Below, one piece after another: positions 1 through 12,090 of a stretch of DNA of 64,000 nucleotides (positions are counted from its first letter, which is position 1; every line of letters begins with the position of its first letter). Source of the DNA: Amyloporia xantha (lineage: Eukaryota > Basidiomycota > Agaricomycetes > Polyporales > Adustoporiaceae). A model generated the notes under the pieces. The model saw only the letters and a program-made list of their open reading frames with translations, made no database searches and was not told the DNA's origin. A program made the position numbers and the translations under genes. Where the stretch lies: assembly GCA_036971615.1 (NCBI GenBank), contig JAYKKR010000012.1:1178001-1242000 (forward strand), written 5' to 3'.

Positions 1-12
1 AGTAAGGGCAAG

Positions 13-3000
13 ATGAAGGCCGTGGATATGGACGAGGAGGTGGACGCGCAACGTCTATCACATTACGTTCAGAAACGTGCCAGCGATGGTATCGCTGTAC
101 TGGACGCCCAACCTCCAATTAAAAAGCGGCGACTTGCACCTGCCGCCTCACTGCCCAATGCGCTTATTCCACCGCTGGACCCGAGAGGAGAACCCTCAGA
201 AAATATCCCAACTCAGTCGATCTCTGCCGGCATTCCTCAGCGTGCCGCGGGTCGGAAGCGAGACTCGCATCGCCATGAGGGCGCGCTGTCTGTTCCTACC
301 CGTGATATGGGTAGACAGCCGCCGTCGGTCACAAAATCTCCCCTAAAACGCATCAAGTTGATTGTACGTCCACCTGATCCGGTGTACTCGAGTCCCACTC
401 AGAGGCCGCGACCTCCGAAACACGGAGGATCCCTGGGCACTTTCTTGTCCTCCTTTACCGTGCTGGATGGCAATGATGTAGACGAGGCGACTATCGAACA
501 AAGAGTTCAAAGGGACATGGCGTTGTGGGAGCGTGTGGACTCCTTGAAGAGGCGGGGGAGATTTTTCCCAACGAGCATGGGTTTGGGGGAGGACACGCAT
601 AGCGTTTTCGGTACTGCCACCTCCAACGTATCCGTGGCATGCGCAAGTCAGGATCCATGGGCAAATGTCGTGGAGGCGGTGAAAGCGCGTACGCTGTACC
701 GCCCAGTTAACGGTCGTCAAATCGCAGGACAGGTAGCGAGTAGGATCCGCGCATATTGGGAAAGCCGAGCTGTCAAAGAAGACAAGGTGAAGATGCTGGA
801 GGAGAAGCGTTTGCGTACTCTGGCGAAGGCTACAATCAAGATGGTCATCGCCGAGTGGAAGAAGGCTGTTCACGTAAGTCTCTTATTTTTTTATTCGACT
901 AAAGTGCGTACCAAAGCAAATGTGCGGTCTAGCATGTTCGTGAGGAGGAGCGGCTTAAGCGCGAGGAAGAGGAGCGGAGACGTGGGCACGAACATCTGGA
1001 TGCAATCCTGGATCAGTCGGGGCAGATCTTGGAGGCACAGCAGCTCGACCTGACCAAGGCAGTCTCGCGGAGTCGTTCCAGCAGCGTCTCCGCCACTCTC
1101 CGACATTGGGCTTCTCCATCCCCTGGTTTAGACGAGGAATCGTCTACCGAGACTGAGAGAGGGGCTTCTGATGAAGAATCAGATGAGGCTATTGCGTCAG
1201 ACGACGATGCAGGAGGCATGGACTCCAGCTTTCTGTTAGGACATGGCGATCGTAGTCTCATCACCACACGAACGTCAAGATCGCGTTCGGTAGACGAGCG
1301 TAGTATTTCGGCTTACCGGTCTCCTGAAGACCCGGATGCAATGGATCGTGAACTCGAGGAGCTGCTTAGTGCAGGCCAAGAACGTTCGGATACAGCCCAT
1401 CATTCGGTCACGTCGGCGAGTCCTCTTGCTGATACAGCTGAATCAGCGTCGAATATGGACGTTGAGACGCCAAAGACTCCTGCTGATGAGCTCGATCAAT
1501 ATGACCAGCCTACTACTTTATCATTCGATGCCGATATTCCTATCCCCTCGAAGTTCAATGCCGATCTTGACGCGTCAAATCATGGGCCGGCTGGCGTGGA
1601 CGTGAAGGTCTCATTGACACCAAGCGTCGCATTAGATGCTTCTGACATGAAGACCGATTTCGAGTCTCATCCTGATGCGGACGTCATGCTTACCAACGGG
1701 AGCGACCAGTTCGTCACATCGATGTCTCAAGTCGGACCTCCTGAAGAATTGGACGAACAAATAGAGAAGCACACACATTCATCAGCTCGTACGCGGTCTC
1801 CCTCTGCGGATCCAGACGACGACTCTCAAATGAGAGGGTCGACAGAACCGGATATGGTCACTGAACATACAGCTAAGATCACAAACGGTGCCGTCTCTCG
1901 GGAGGAGACAGCAGATAGCGACGACGAAGGGAACACATCTATTCCTCACTATCTTCAATCTTATGCTGTTGCTCCTGTCGAGTGGGATCCTCAGTCGAAA
2001 GTCAAGGCTCCGCTCCTTCTGCGGGGCAGTCTGAGACCCTACCAGCAAGGGGGTCTCGAGTGGCTTGCCAGCTTGCATACGAATAATCTGAATGGCATTT
2101 TAGCTGATGAGATGGGGCTGGGGTATGTACTGCCATTGTGCCTGAAGCACCAATGCTAATACACCATCTCCAGGAAGACGATACAGACCATCTCACTACT
2201 CGCACATCTTGCTTGCGACCGTGGCATCTGGGGGCCACATCTCATTATCGTTCCTACCAGCGTGCTACTGAACTGGGAAATGGAGTTCAAGAAATTCTTA
2301 CCTGGTTTCAAGGTCTTGAGCTACCACGGGAACACCAAGCGTCGGAAGGAGTTGCGACAAGGGTGGAACAACAAGTACCATTTCAATGTCTGTGTGACTT
2401 CGTACACTCTTGCCAGTCGCGACGCCCACGTCTTCAAGCGGAAGCCTTGGTATTACATGATTCTTGATGAAGCCCACATGATCAAGAACTTCAAGTCTCA
2501 GCGGTGGAACATTCTGCTGATGTTTCGTTCGTTTCGTCGCCTTCTTCTGACGGGTACGCCGCTCCAAAATAACCTCACAGAACTCTGGGCTCTATTACAG
2601 TTTCTAATGTCTGGCACCAATTTTGCGAACTTGAAGGAGTTCGGTGAATGGTTCTCAAGTACGTCTTAGTTAGTTTCTTCGACAGAAGGTCTCATCAATA
2701 CTCTATAGACCCACTGGAGAAGGCTATTGAGATGGGTACCATGGATGATGAAACGCAGCAGCGTGTGTCAAAGCTACACATGGTATTACGGCCCTACCTT
2801 CTTCGACGACTCAAACGGGACGTAGAGAAAGAACTTCCGCAGAAGTACGAACATTTGGTGATGTGTCCTCTTTCGAAGCGACAACGCTTCTTATATGACG
2901 AATTCATGGCCCGTGCGGAGACTCGGCATGACTTACATTCGGGAGTTTACCAGAAGATCGCCAACATTCTCATGCAGCTGAGGAAAGTTGTCAATCATCC

Positions 3001-4646
3001 AGATCTCTTCGAGATTCGCCCGATCGTAACGTCCTTCGCAATGGAGCGGTCTGCCATCGCCGATTTCGAGATCAAGGAGCTCTTGATACGTCGTCAGCTG
3101 CTCCATGCAAGTGACGAGGACCGCTTAAATCTCGACGTGTTGGGTTTGCAGTTTGTACAGGTGCAGAATACTTCCTTAATATGCGCTGTGGAGACACGTC
3201 GTCTGGACGGTACTTCGCGGCTGCCGATGACCACTGATCTACCCGGAGAGCCACCTCCCTGCGATATGCGCACTGTTGCAGGATACAAGCAATACAGGGC
3301 GTGGCAGCTACAAGCCAAAAAAATAGCCAAGTGGGCTCATGTCGGATATCTGAACAAACTGCGGTGTGCAAGCACTCCATCATATAGTGCGGAATTGATC
3401 ACTATAGTGCGAAATTTACATGCACCTCTGCATCCGCTGGCGCATATTTCGAGGCAACCTTGGAGCACTCCCTCGCTGGTTCAATCGGGAATCAAGACTT
3501 ATGCTGATCGGGCGGAAGATATAGCGGATGTAATAGACAAGTTCGCCTTCGCCACTCCTGCTGTCGTTGCTCGCGATCTGCCATACATTACGCTGTCTGG
3601 ATTTGAAAGCGCGGTTCTCGAAATGCAGACCAAAGCAAACTTCGATTCCGTTCTTCATCGGGCTAGCGTAAAGCTGCAGATTGCCTTTCCTGACCCTTCA
3701 CTGTTGCAATATGATTGTGGCAAACTCCAGGAGCTTGCGCGTTTGCTGAGAGAAAGGAAGGCTGGCGGTCACCGTGTGCTTATATTCACTCAAATGACGA
3801 AGATTCTGGACATCTTAGAGGTCTTCCTCAACTTCCACGGTTATCTGTACCTGCGATTGGATGGTGCAACTAAGATTGAAGATCGACAATATATCACGGA
3901 ACGCTTCAACTCCGATCCAAGGGTTTTCTGCTTTATTTCCTCATCGCGGTCTGGGGGTGTTGGAATAAAGTGAGCGCCCTGCATCTTATTATCACTCAAC
4001 CGGACTTAGCTGACGTGGCTATAGCCTTACAGGAGCAGACACTGTCATATTCTACGATAGCGATTTCAACCCACAGATGGATCGACAGTGTGAAGACAGG
4101 TATGCGCGGTCTGCTCTGACCTCGAGCTGAATATTCATATAGCCACTTTCTAGGGCACACCGAATCGGCCAAATCCGGGATGTTCACATTTATCGATTTG
4201 TATCTGAGCATACGGTAGAAGAAGCTCTGCTCCGAAAAGCGAACCAGAAGCGTTCGTTGGACGATATTGTCATCCAAAGGGGGGAGTTCGACTGGCGAAG
4301 TCTTTTCTCTGACGAAACGGCCCTCACTAAGGCCCTAGGCGAATTCGAGGATACGGAGGATGCTCATGCGGCAGCAGTTGCCGCCAGGGAAGAAGTCGCT
4401 CTGGTGGGTGCAGATGAAGCCGATTTCACCTGGGAAGGAGGTCCTGAGGGTGCAAGCATAAATCCTGCTGCCGTAGAATTGGAACAAACACAGCCGGCGA
4501 TTGATGATCTGACAACTCAAGCAGATGCTATTGTCCCCGAAGACGAAGAAGAGGAAGAGGAGGCGGAGGAAGGCGGTACAACAGTCGACTACATGCTGGC
4601 TGTTGTCCGTTCGGATATGGACTACTTCGGCGACTGGCGTCTGTAA
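13..4646 (+). CDS. SWR1: SWR1-type SNF2-family chromatin remodelling ATPase
   Basis: Catalytic ATPase of the SWR1 complex, which exchanges H2A for H2A.Z in nucleosomes in the nucleus. Six exons read in one frame: 13-873, 933-2122, 2174-2658, 2709-3969, 4025-4099, 4154-4646, giving about 1454 aa. An HSA domain for actin-related protein binding lies near residues 230-290, followed by an acidic, Ser-rich linker. The helicase N-lobe shows the Walker A region ADEMGLGKT (joined across the second intron), the DEAH box and TGTPLQNN. The C-lobe shows [15 protein letters not shown] and the AHRIGQ motif. The insertion between the lobes and the ending [18 protein letters not shown] are what I recall of Swr1 rather than Ino80. 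The four codons before the first ATG are open, so the true start may lie outside the window. The stop is 66 bp from the stop of the convergent transporter gene. Confidence 0.9.
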
Positions 4647-4712
4647 TTGCATTTGTATCGCATATAATTGTTGTTGTAGTATGCTATCGGCGCGTCGAAG
4701 CTTTCGTTGCTA

Positions 4713-6741
4713 CTAATTATGCGTAATATAGACTTGTGCTAAGAGAACAGCCGAAGAGGCTGTCATGGCTGCGACAGCAATTGGCAAGTTCAGAAGCAAA
4801 AATTGCTTGGGGCGGACTTGAATGCCCTTTTGTCGCAAGATCGACCGCCAGAGGAGTCCTGCCAGCGATGCTGAGAACGTGAGCGTGAAAGCCCCGTAGT
4901 TGGAGCCCAGTGCAAGTGCGTAAATCGCGCCTTCGCGGGCGCGAGGATCTAAACTGCTCCCTCCACTTGCATTTGCTATCCAGAGCTGCAAGACACGCGC
5001 CAGGAGTATGGTCGCCCCGATATTGGTGCCACATATCTGGACGACAGTGGATGTAGTCCCATAATCAGACATTTTAAACTTGTGCGAAGACCGCCGGGAC
5101 TTACGTTGCAAAACATGCACGCAATAAACCCCATACCACCGATGGCACCCAACACGCCTGTCTTGTCAACCCACCCGGCCCACCATCCAGCGAATACCTC
5201 CACCCAGCCCTGCGCCGACAAGCCTTGCACGAGTATGAACATTAGGAAAGCAAATGGGATGAGCGGGATCGGCAGTCTTTTGACGACAGCTGTAACTGTC
5301 GGGAATGAGGATGAGAAACGTGTGCTATGACGCTCTATCAGGGGGAAAAGAGTTTCTGGCGAGTTTGAGACGCTTATAGAACTGGATTCGGAGGGTAGGC
5401 CTTGTAGTTCAATACCGTATCCTGCGCGTCCAGAGCTGGCTTCCTGCGGGCTCGATGCTTGAACTTGAAGAGTATGCCTTGCTTCGCGCGATATCGCGCG
5501 TTTCTTTGACCAGTCGTGATAAGTATCTCTTAATAGCATGATGATAGCAGGCGGGACGGTGACCTCCCACACAGGTACGCCGATGGTACTCGTGCCCACT
5601 AGGACACCAAGGGTGACTAATAACAAGCCACTGCCAAAGATCGCTCCACTTTTATCGATGAGCGTGTCGCCAATTTCCCCACTTTCTGTCAGGTCCAGAT
5701 CAACAGAGGGCGGGATGAGCTCGGGCGAGCGGAAGAGGCCCAGGACTAGGACCGGGTATACCAGGATTGCGGCGCCGAGGAATGGGATGATGCTATGCGC
5801 CGTGTAGGTTGTGAAAGAAAGGGAGAAAGCACCAGACAGAACAAGATTCGTCGGGTTCGAGGAGACAAGGACTACAGACGCTGCCGGCACAAAGTATCGG
5901 AAGAGACCATTTGAGATGTTATATGGACCACGTACCCATGTTAGCTGCTGCAAATTGAGAAAATATCCATGCGGTAGGGTTTGTGATGCTACGATTTCCT
6001 CGTTAACAGAACGGTACAAAATTGCACCATACCCACCCAGAAACTCTCGTCAAATATGCCAGGAAAGCTGTACCGGAAAGAATGACCGGATCCTTCAGAA
6101 AGGAAGTTGAGACAAATCAGCATGTAATCATAGATAAGGGGACATAATTTCACTGCATACATTCCCTACGATGACACCGCATACCAGAAAGAAGATATAA
6201 AGGTATGTGTACAACAGACGACCAGAAGAGCCGCCCTTCTGGACAACCCAGAAAGCCAAAAACCGCAGTAGTCCCGTGGCATCTAATGAGATGGACAGAT
6301 AGGCCTGAAGAAATCCGTTGCACAAGAGGTCCACATTCGTAGGTTCAAAAGCTCTTACAAGAGAAATGAATAGCGCCATAATATCGAGAGGCTTGACTCC
6401 ATTGGCACCAATGATACCGTCACGTAAGACAGTTCCGTCAATCGCACCAGCGGCCAGTAAGATCAGCACTGATATAAGTGGTACCGTGATGAAGTTTAGA
6501 TGTACGTATGTCTTTCGCACAGAATAGGAAGGTGTGGGTAAAATTCTTGAGGCCACTAGGAGATCTCTAAATCTCTTGATTAGAATTTTTGGAAGAGGCA
6601 CCTGGAGGGGACATATAACTGCTGCGTCTGTGTACCGATCTGTGAGCCTTACAATAGACATGACACCTGGAGGCACTCACTAGAGAGTACAAAGAACACG
6701 ATACCGAGCACAGCAGACCAATGATCAACACCCGGAACCAT
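4713..6741 (-). CDS. CitMHS/ArsB-NhaD-type membrane ion transporter
   Basis: Polytopic membrane protein of the ion-transporter superfamily, probably an anion or Na+/H+-type permease; substrate not predictable. About seven exons join to about 570 aa. Readable segments in order: WSAVLGIVFFV, the helix pair ending GAIDGTVLRDGI, ISLAYLSISLDATGLLRF, GNDPVILSGTAFLAYLTRVSG, NPTAWIFSQFAAANM, the hallmark SSNPTNLVLSGAFSLS, a long hydrophilic loop rich in Ser, then GWVEVFAGWW and a final exon (5036-4713) with TNIGATILLARVLQLW. NPTAWIF is found in a different frame from the longer open frame there, which shows the introns near 6050-5890. I took ATG 6741 as start; an in-frame ATG at 6858 would add 39 residues. 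Convergent with SWR1. Confidence 0.75.
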
Positions 6742-7737
6742 TTCGATACGGCCGTATGAGTATATTCCGCCTCTGATGGCGGGGCCTGCGAATCTTGTCC
6801 TTGAGGCTTGGATAAGTTGAGTGGACGCGTCTATCACGTGCTCTACTGCATTTATCACGTGGCTGACGCGTCCCCGAGTTTCAAGCTGGGATCTCGTTGA
6901 CGGGAATATATAGACCAGCTGTCGATGAAGTCGCTAAATTCATTCCCTTGAGGAGTTACCCAGTAATTAACCCCGAGCCGTGAGGTTGTAGGGCTGCTCA
7001 ATTCTGCTCGCTTGGTGCGCGCTCACTCAAGCACCTCCTTGTTTAGGTTATTCGGACACGGCTAAATCCGAGCGCGCTGCATGAGCCACCTGCGCTGCAC
7101 AGGGTGTAGGTGTATTATTCCCTGACGTGTGCGAGCTATTCTCGTGCCCAAACCTTTAGCACAGGCTATGGATACATTTACAAAAATGCTAATGACTTTT
7201 GCGAATTTTTTGGCCAAGCCTGCAGTCAGGAAAACCTTCACCCATACCAGGACCCAACCTGGTCTGCTTGCCGTGGCTGCCGAGTGGAAACGGCCAAAAC
7301 GGGTAGGTACTCAGATGAGCGCGCACCGAGCGAGCAGAATTGAGCAGCCCTTGTGGTTCTGTGTCTGCTTTCCTGAATCTGGAGGATCGGTCGAGTGATC
7401 CTTCATCATTTCGGCTCGCTAGCGAGATTGCGATTTCCGTCATGTTCCCAACTGGCAATGTTACTGAACCTCCTCCGACCACTCTGAAGTCTCCCTCAGG
7501 CCTGCATCTCCGTAGGCAATCGTAACCTTGCTGGCGATGGGCTATCGTGTTCATCGGTTGCAGGAGGACCCCAGACAGGTTGAGCTGGGGGCCATCAAGC
7601 TGCCCAGCTGCTTCCTTGTCAGCTCCCGCGTGGCCCGGATATAGAACAATGGCACTTCGAACAAGGTCGACAAGCAGACCTAGTTATACTCGGACTCTCG
7701 GCGTCTGCACCGCACAGAGGACTCCCACTCACCCCCC
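6742..7737. other. Intergenic, shared 5' region of transporter and PKA genes
   Basis: About 1 kb between two divergent genes. Short open frames exist but none shows a recognisable domain or convincing splice structure. A CACGTG E-box-like hexamer occurs twice near 6835-6860. No tRNA or repeat was seen. Confidence 0.5.
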
Positions 7738-9501
7738 ATGTTCAAACGGATGACGGACAAGCTGAGCCATCTGGGCCCCTCCAAAACGCCCATGCAGTCC
7801 TCGCCCTCATCATCATTCTCCTCGAGATCAGTGTCAACACTGTCCCACGGACAGCGCGCCTCCATATCCACAGAACGAACGTCCATGAGCGGCTCGAGCA
7901 AGAAGCCAGAGCGAGAGCCCTGGAGTCGGGAAGAGAGCGCGTTCGAAGAGCTTCCGCAGGTGCTGCAAGCGCAGAGACCAAAAGGCAATTATCACCTGGC
8001 GGACTTCATCATCCAGCGTACCCTGGGAACGGGGAGCTTCGGGCGGGTACACCTCGGTAAGTCCGGGCGAGCCGCTACGGGAATATTCTGCTGATATAGG
8101 GGCTCAGTCCGGAGTAAACACAACCTACGGTTCTATGCGGTGAAGGTTCTCAGCAAAGAGAAGATCGTGCGGATGAAGCAGGTGTCGCACACGCGAAACG
8201 AACAAATGATCCTGCAGACGGTGCAACACCCGTTTATTATCAACCTATGGGGCGCCTTCCAGGATTCTTCCAACCTCTACATGGTCATGGACTTCGTGCC
8301 CGGAGGCGAGCTCTTTACACTCCTGCGTAGATCAAATGTGAGTACCGCATTCATTCGTTGGCCCCGAGCCCCTTGTATCCTCCCGCCTGACGAGGCCAAG
8401 CAGCGATTCCCAGACCCAGTCGCGAAGTTCTATACAGCGGAAGTAGCACTGGCGCTGAACTACCTACATTCGCTGGACATCATCTATCGTGACCTCAAGC
8501 CTGAGAACATCCTTCTCAATTTCGATGGGCACATAAAAATCGCTGACTTTGGCTTTGCCAAGTACTGCACTACGACGGTTTGGACCCTCTGTGGGACCCC
8601 AGACTACCTTGCGCCCGAGGTGAGTGTCTAGTGTCGGTGATTGCGTTAGCGTACGCTCGGCGGGCGGAGTCGACTATTACGTCATTCGTCAAGGCACCTC
8701 TGCTTGAGCTTGAGCGCGATGCATGCCCGCTGGTCTGTGGCAGTCGGGCAGTCGACTTGTCCCCGCAGTAGCTATGCCCTCTGAAGGCCCTGCCGAGCCC
8801 TTGCGCTGACCGCAGAAGGGTGGCATATACGGGCGGCGACCAGCTCTGCAGGCGAACGCCCATGAAAGTAGACCAGAACCCACGCCCGGTCTTCCCGCGT
8901 GCATCTCTGCTCTACTGCCGCGCTAGATCACACCGCGAGCCCGCTTACTCACCGCCGCCCACGCAGATCATCGGGCACGTACGCTACAACAAGAGCGTGG
9001 ACTGGTACGCGCTCGGCGTGCTGGCGTTCGAGATGCTGTCCGGGCTGCCGCCGTTCCACGAGCCGGACATCACCCCCTTCATGCTGTACGAGAAGATCGC
9101 GCAGGGCCCCGCGAGCATCAAGTGGCCGCCATACCTCCACCCGAACGCGACGGATCTCATCCTCAAGTTCATGGAGCCCGACCCGTCGAAGCGCTACGGG
9201 AACCTGCGGCACGGCGCGGGCGACGTGTTCGCACACCCGTGGTTCCACGAGGTCGACTGGGCCAAGCTGCTCCGGCGAGAGATCCAGGCGCCGTACCTCC
9301 CCAAGATCGTGAGTGACGGCGACGCGAGCGCGTATGTGTTTCTCCGTTACTTGGGTCGTGTATGTTGGCTGACAGCGGCGTTCCGCCCGTTGGTGCAGGT
9401 TCGAAAAATACCCTGAAATCGACGCGGCGATGCTCTACGGCGCGTCCGCGCCTGACCCGTACGCGGACCAGTTCCCTGATTTCGACTATACCGTCTCATA
9501 G
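7738..9501 (+). CDS. cAMP-dependent protein kinase catalytic subunit (PKA, AGC kinase)
   Basis: Serine/threonine kinase of the cAMP pathway. Five exons: 7738-8056, 8108-8337, 8404-8619, 8967-9331, 9399-9501, giving 410 aa. About 85 Ser-rich residues precede the kinase domain. Visible motifs: glycine loop [12 protein letters not shown] (joined across intron 1), catalytic lysine in [26 protein letters not shown], the activation segment [12 protein letters not shown] with its phosphorylatable Thr, and [17 protein letters not shown]. The C-terminal AGC tail ends with FPDF, the FxxF signature of PKA that docks back on the kinase. The third intron (8620-8966) is 347 bp, far longer than its neighbours. 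Which of the fungal PKA isoforms it is cannot be decided here. Confidence 0.9.
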
Positions 9502-9588
9502 CACATGTATATGTAATTCTGTTGTAGATGTTTTCAACTTTTTGTTGTACTACTATATGTACAACTATATGGAGTAACCTAAATTATA

Positions 9589-10176
9589 TCATTCCGTGAT
9601 CCATTTGAAAAGTGTCTCGAAGTCTACGTCGAGGGCCTGTGCCCAGGCAATCATGGTGCTAGCGGTAGGGTTAGTGTCCCGCTGTAACCATATTTTCAAC
9701 AGCGCGAGTTTCGGCAGCCTGAGTTCCTCTGCAATCCGACATCAGATGATGTCTGTTTGAAATGAACAAAAATAAAACAGCACCAACCGTCGACTTCAGC
9801 ATTCACATCCGCTGAATTGGTCGTGAAGTGTCCACGGTACCAATTAGAATGGTTCTTGCGGGTGTACCACGCACACCCCGGGAGGGCCACGATCGCGCGG
9901 TAGAGCGCGTCTAAATCGCCGCGAGTCGGGTAGGCGTTCGCGGCAAGGAAATCTATTCGAAAAAAAGTCAGTGAGCTATACGAAATCAGAGACGGAGCAG
10001 ATAGTATGAGAGCGTATGCGCTCACTCGCACACATATATAAAGTGAACATACCTTGACGCAGTTTGTCCCCTGCAGCACTGAGCCTCTGGCGGGGTCGCC
10101 GCGCGCTCGCACCGGCGTCACCAGTAGGCGCCTCCGATCGCCGCCCCGCCCCCGCCTGCCTGCCTGTTTTGGGCAT
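9589..10176 (-). CDS. Small homeodomain-like protein
   Basis: Three exons on the minus strand: from ATG 10176 to the end of ...GDKLRQ (donor gtatgt), then a middle exon starting DFLAANAYPTRGDLDALY, then a last exon starting EELRLPKLALLKIW and ending at tga 9589-9591. The joined product is about 140 aa. The middle part, with PTRGDLDALY, a central turn and a helix containing NWY, resembles an atypical homeodomain in which the usual WFxN of helix 3 is NWY. The N-terminal stretch is basic. DNA binding is therefore an inference from shape, not a firm call. The gene is convergent with the PKA gene, only 87 bp from its stop. The start is the first in-frame ATG; an upstream exon is possible. Confidence 0.45.
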
Positions 10177-10802
10177 CCTCACGGCGGTGTCGACACTGGT
10201 AGTTCAAAGGTGATACTCTCCCCCCACCAGGCCTCAAAATGTGCGACTTTTAATAACCATTCGGCGTCTTTACGGCTTCGGCGAGACCTGAGATACACCT
10301 GCACATTGTGATTGGTATTACCATGTCCGCTTCCACTTTTGGCGTTATCTGTCCAACATAAGGGACAGATATTTCCATTAAAGGAAGCGAATATTGTGAT
10401 GCCGATCAGAGGTACAGGCAAAGTATCTCAGATTCTTTCTCGGGGCCGGTGATGAAGGACAAACCTATAGTACTAGTTTGCAAAATTTGTATCACTGTTG
10501 CACTGTAGGTATAACAGTTCTTTCGACAGACCAGCACAAAGAGCAAGCCAATCGGCGAGGCGAGGCGGGGCGGGCGCCCATCGCGGCAGGCGCGCGTAGC
10601 GCCGGAGTGCGGTAACACGGCAAAGGGTGCTGCAGCGGATCGCTCGTTGCGATCTGCTCTTCGATCTCTGCGTGGCCCAAGCATGGCCTAAGGTATCTCG
10701 TAACGTTGCTTCTCCCGAGGCGGGCAGCGACTCCCGCGTAGAACATGACATTATGATGACGCACGTCTCACAATTTGTACATACAAATGACCGGAGCACA
10801 AT
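10177..10802. other. Intergenic region, no gene seen
   Basis: Roughly 625 bp with a GC-rich patch near 10550-10700. Overlapping short frames are present on both strands without domain similarity or coherent splice sites. Confidence 0.45.
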
Positions 10803-12090
10803 TTATTCGCTAAAGGTATTGCTTTCCGAAGTACCCTGAACTGACTCGATTATCCTCCGGACACGTTCATAAACAGCAAATACGATCGCCTGGCCTGGCG
10901 CAACGCGGAGCACACGCGGGGTGATACCCTTGTAGAATGAACGGAACCCTTCTTCCCGCCACATTTCCCCTGCAATCGCGGTGATCCGCTGCCAAGCGGT
11001 CGAACCCGGTGCCGCGGTGGATTTTTGCAGCCCTGCACACGGGAAAGATGGGAAAATGAATGAGAATATAAAGAAGGTGGAGCGGGAACGTACTTGTCTT
11101 GATTGTGTCAATGGGCGCGTTCGAGAAGGGCCCCATCGCCCCTGAGATGAGTCCGATGACCATGTGTTGATACGAAGGGAGGTCAGTCAACTCGGGCTGC
11201 CATCGGTGCGCGACTTTCTTCAGTTCTTGATACGCCGTAAAATTGGCGCCTGTGCAGACGGACACAGAGGGTCAGATGACAATGTCAGGGAAGCGTACGC
11301 CCAGCCCGCTATATGCAGGTGGGAGCCAATAGAGACGGAATGACATACCTTGGTTCGTCGCCTGCCGCAGCGCCGTGAGACTGACTCCACGGTAAAGCGC
11401 GGAGAAGCCCTCCTCGCGAACGATTTTGTAGACAGCGTGTCCCGCGTTGCGGTATTGAGGGACCTCTAACGGATCTGCGAGGGAGTGCTGCTGGGCCTGC
11501 AGCCGAATCTTGACGACTTCCATGGGCGTCACGACGAAGACCGCTTCCGTCGTGCCGGCTCCCAATCCCGCTGCGAGGACGGCGATGTCGTGAGACGGCA
11601 ATTCGCTCTTCGTAAAACAGAGGTGACGGACCAATGAATATGCTTCCAACGCTCGTCACACCCGTCTCCTTGTCCGCTAAAGAGCCCTTGTATGTCTCGA
11701 AACTGGCGAACCGAATCGCCATCTTCGGCACGATACCCGAGAGCACAGCTCCTAGCCCTTTGTAGAGAGCTAGTGGAGTCTCCCTCCGCACGATCATGGC
11801 TCCTGTTGCGAGGAACCCTCGTGGCTTCGTCTGGGCACAGCAGCATCAATGAGCGAGAAGCACGACGAGTGCGATGATGGCACTCACACCCGGGGACCTG
11901 CCGGATCGCGACAGCTGCATACGGACTTTGATTGTATCCAGAGGTTGGCAACATAGCTATCGTACGTCAGTCCAAGAGGTTAAGCGCGGTACAAGAAGTG
12001 AGCACTCACCGCCTCCATCGCGCCCGCCATGCCCCCCGCCGTCAACTGGACAGCAAACCCAACCGGTTTCTTATCCCTCGCACGCGACAT
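10803..12090 (-). CDS. SFC1: Mitochondrial succinate/fumarate carrier (SFC1/ACR1 type)
   Basis: Inner-membrane carrier that exchanges cytosolic succinate for fumarate, linking the glyoxylate cycle with mitochondria during growth on acetate, ethanol or fat. Six exons on the minus strand give about 310 aa. The three carrier repeats are visible through their signatures: QPLDTIKVRMQ, TPMEVVKIRLQAQ and APIDTIKTRLQK. The stretches RGVSLTALRQATNQ, GANFTAYQELKK, SGAMGPFSNAP and YKGITPRVLRVAPGQA are those I recall for yeast Sfc1 rather than the citrate carrier Ctp1. Start ATG is 12090-12088 (MSRARDKKPVGF); first exon 12090-12010. The arginine in repeat three is assembled across a phase-1 intron. No defect seen. 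Confidence 0.88.

Noticed and set aside
8899..9316. Long Arg/Ser-rich frames overlapping the PKA kinase exon
   Set aside because: Shadow frames caused by the GC-rich codon usage of the kinase domain.
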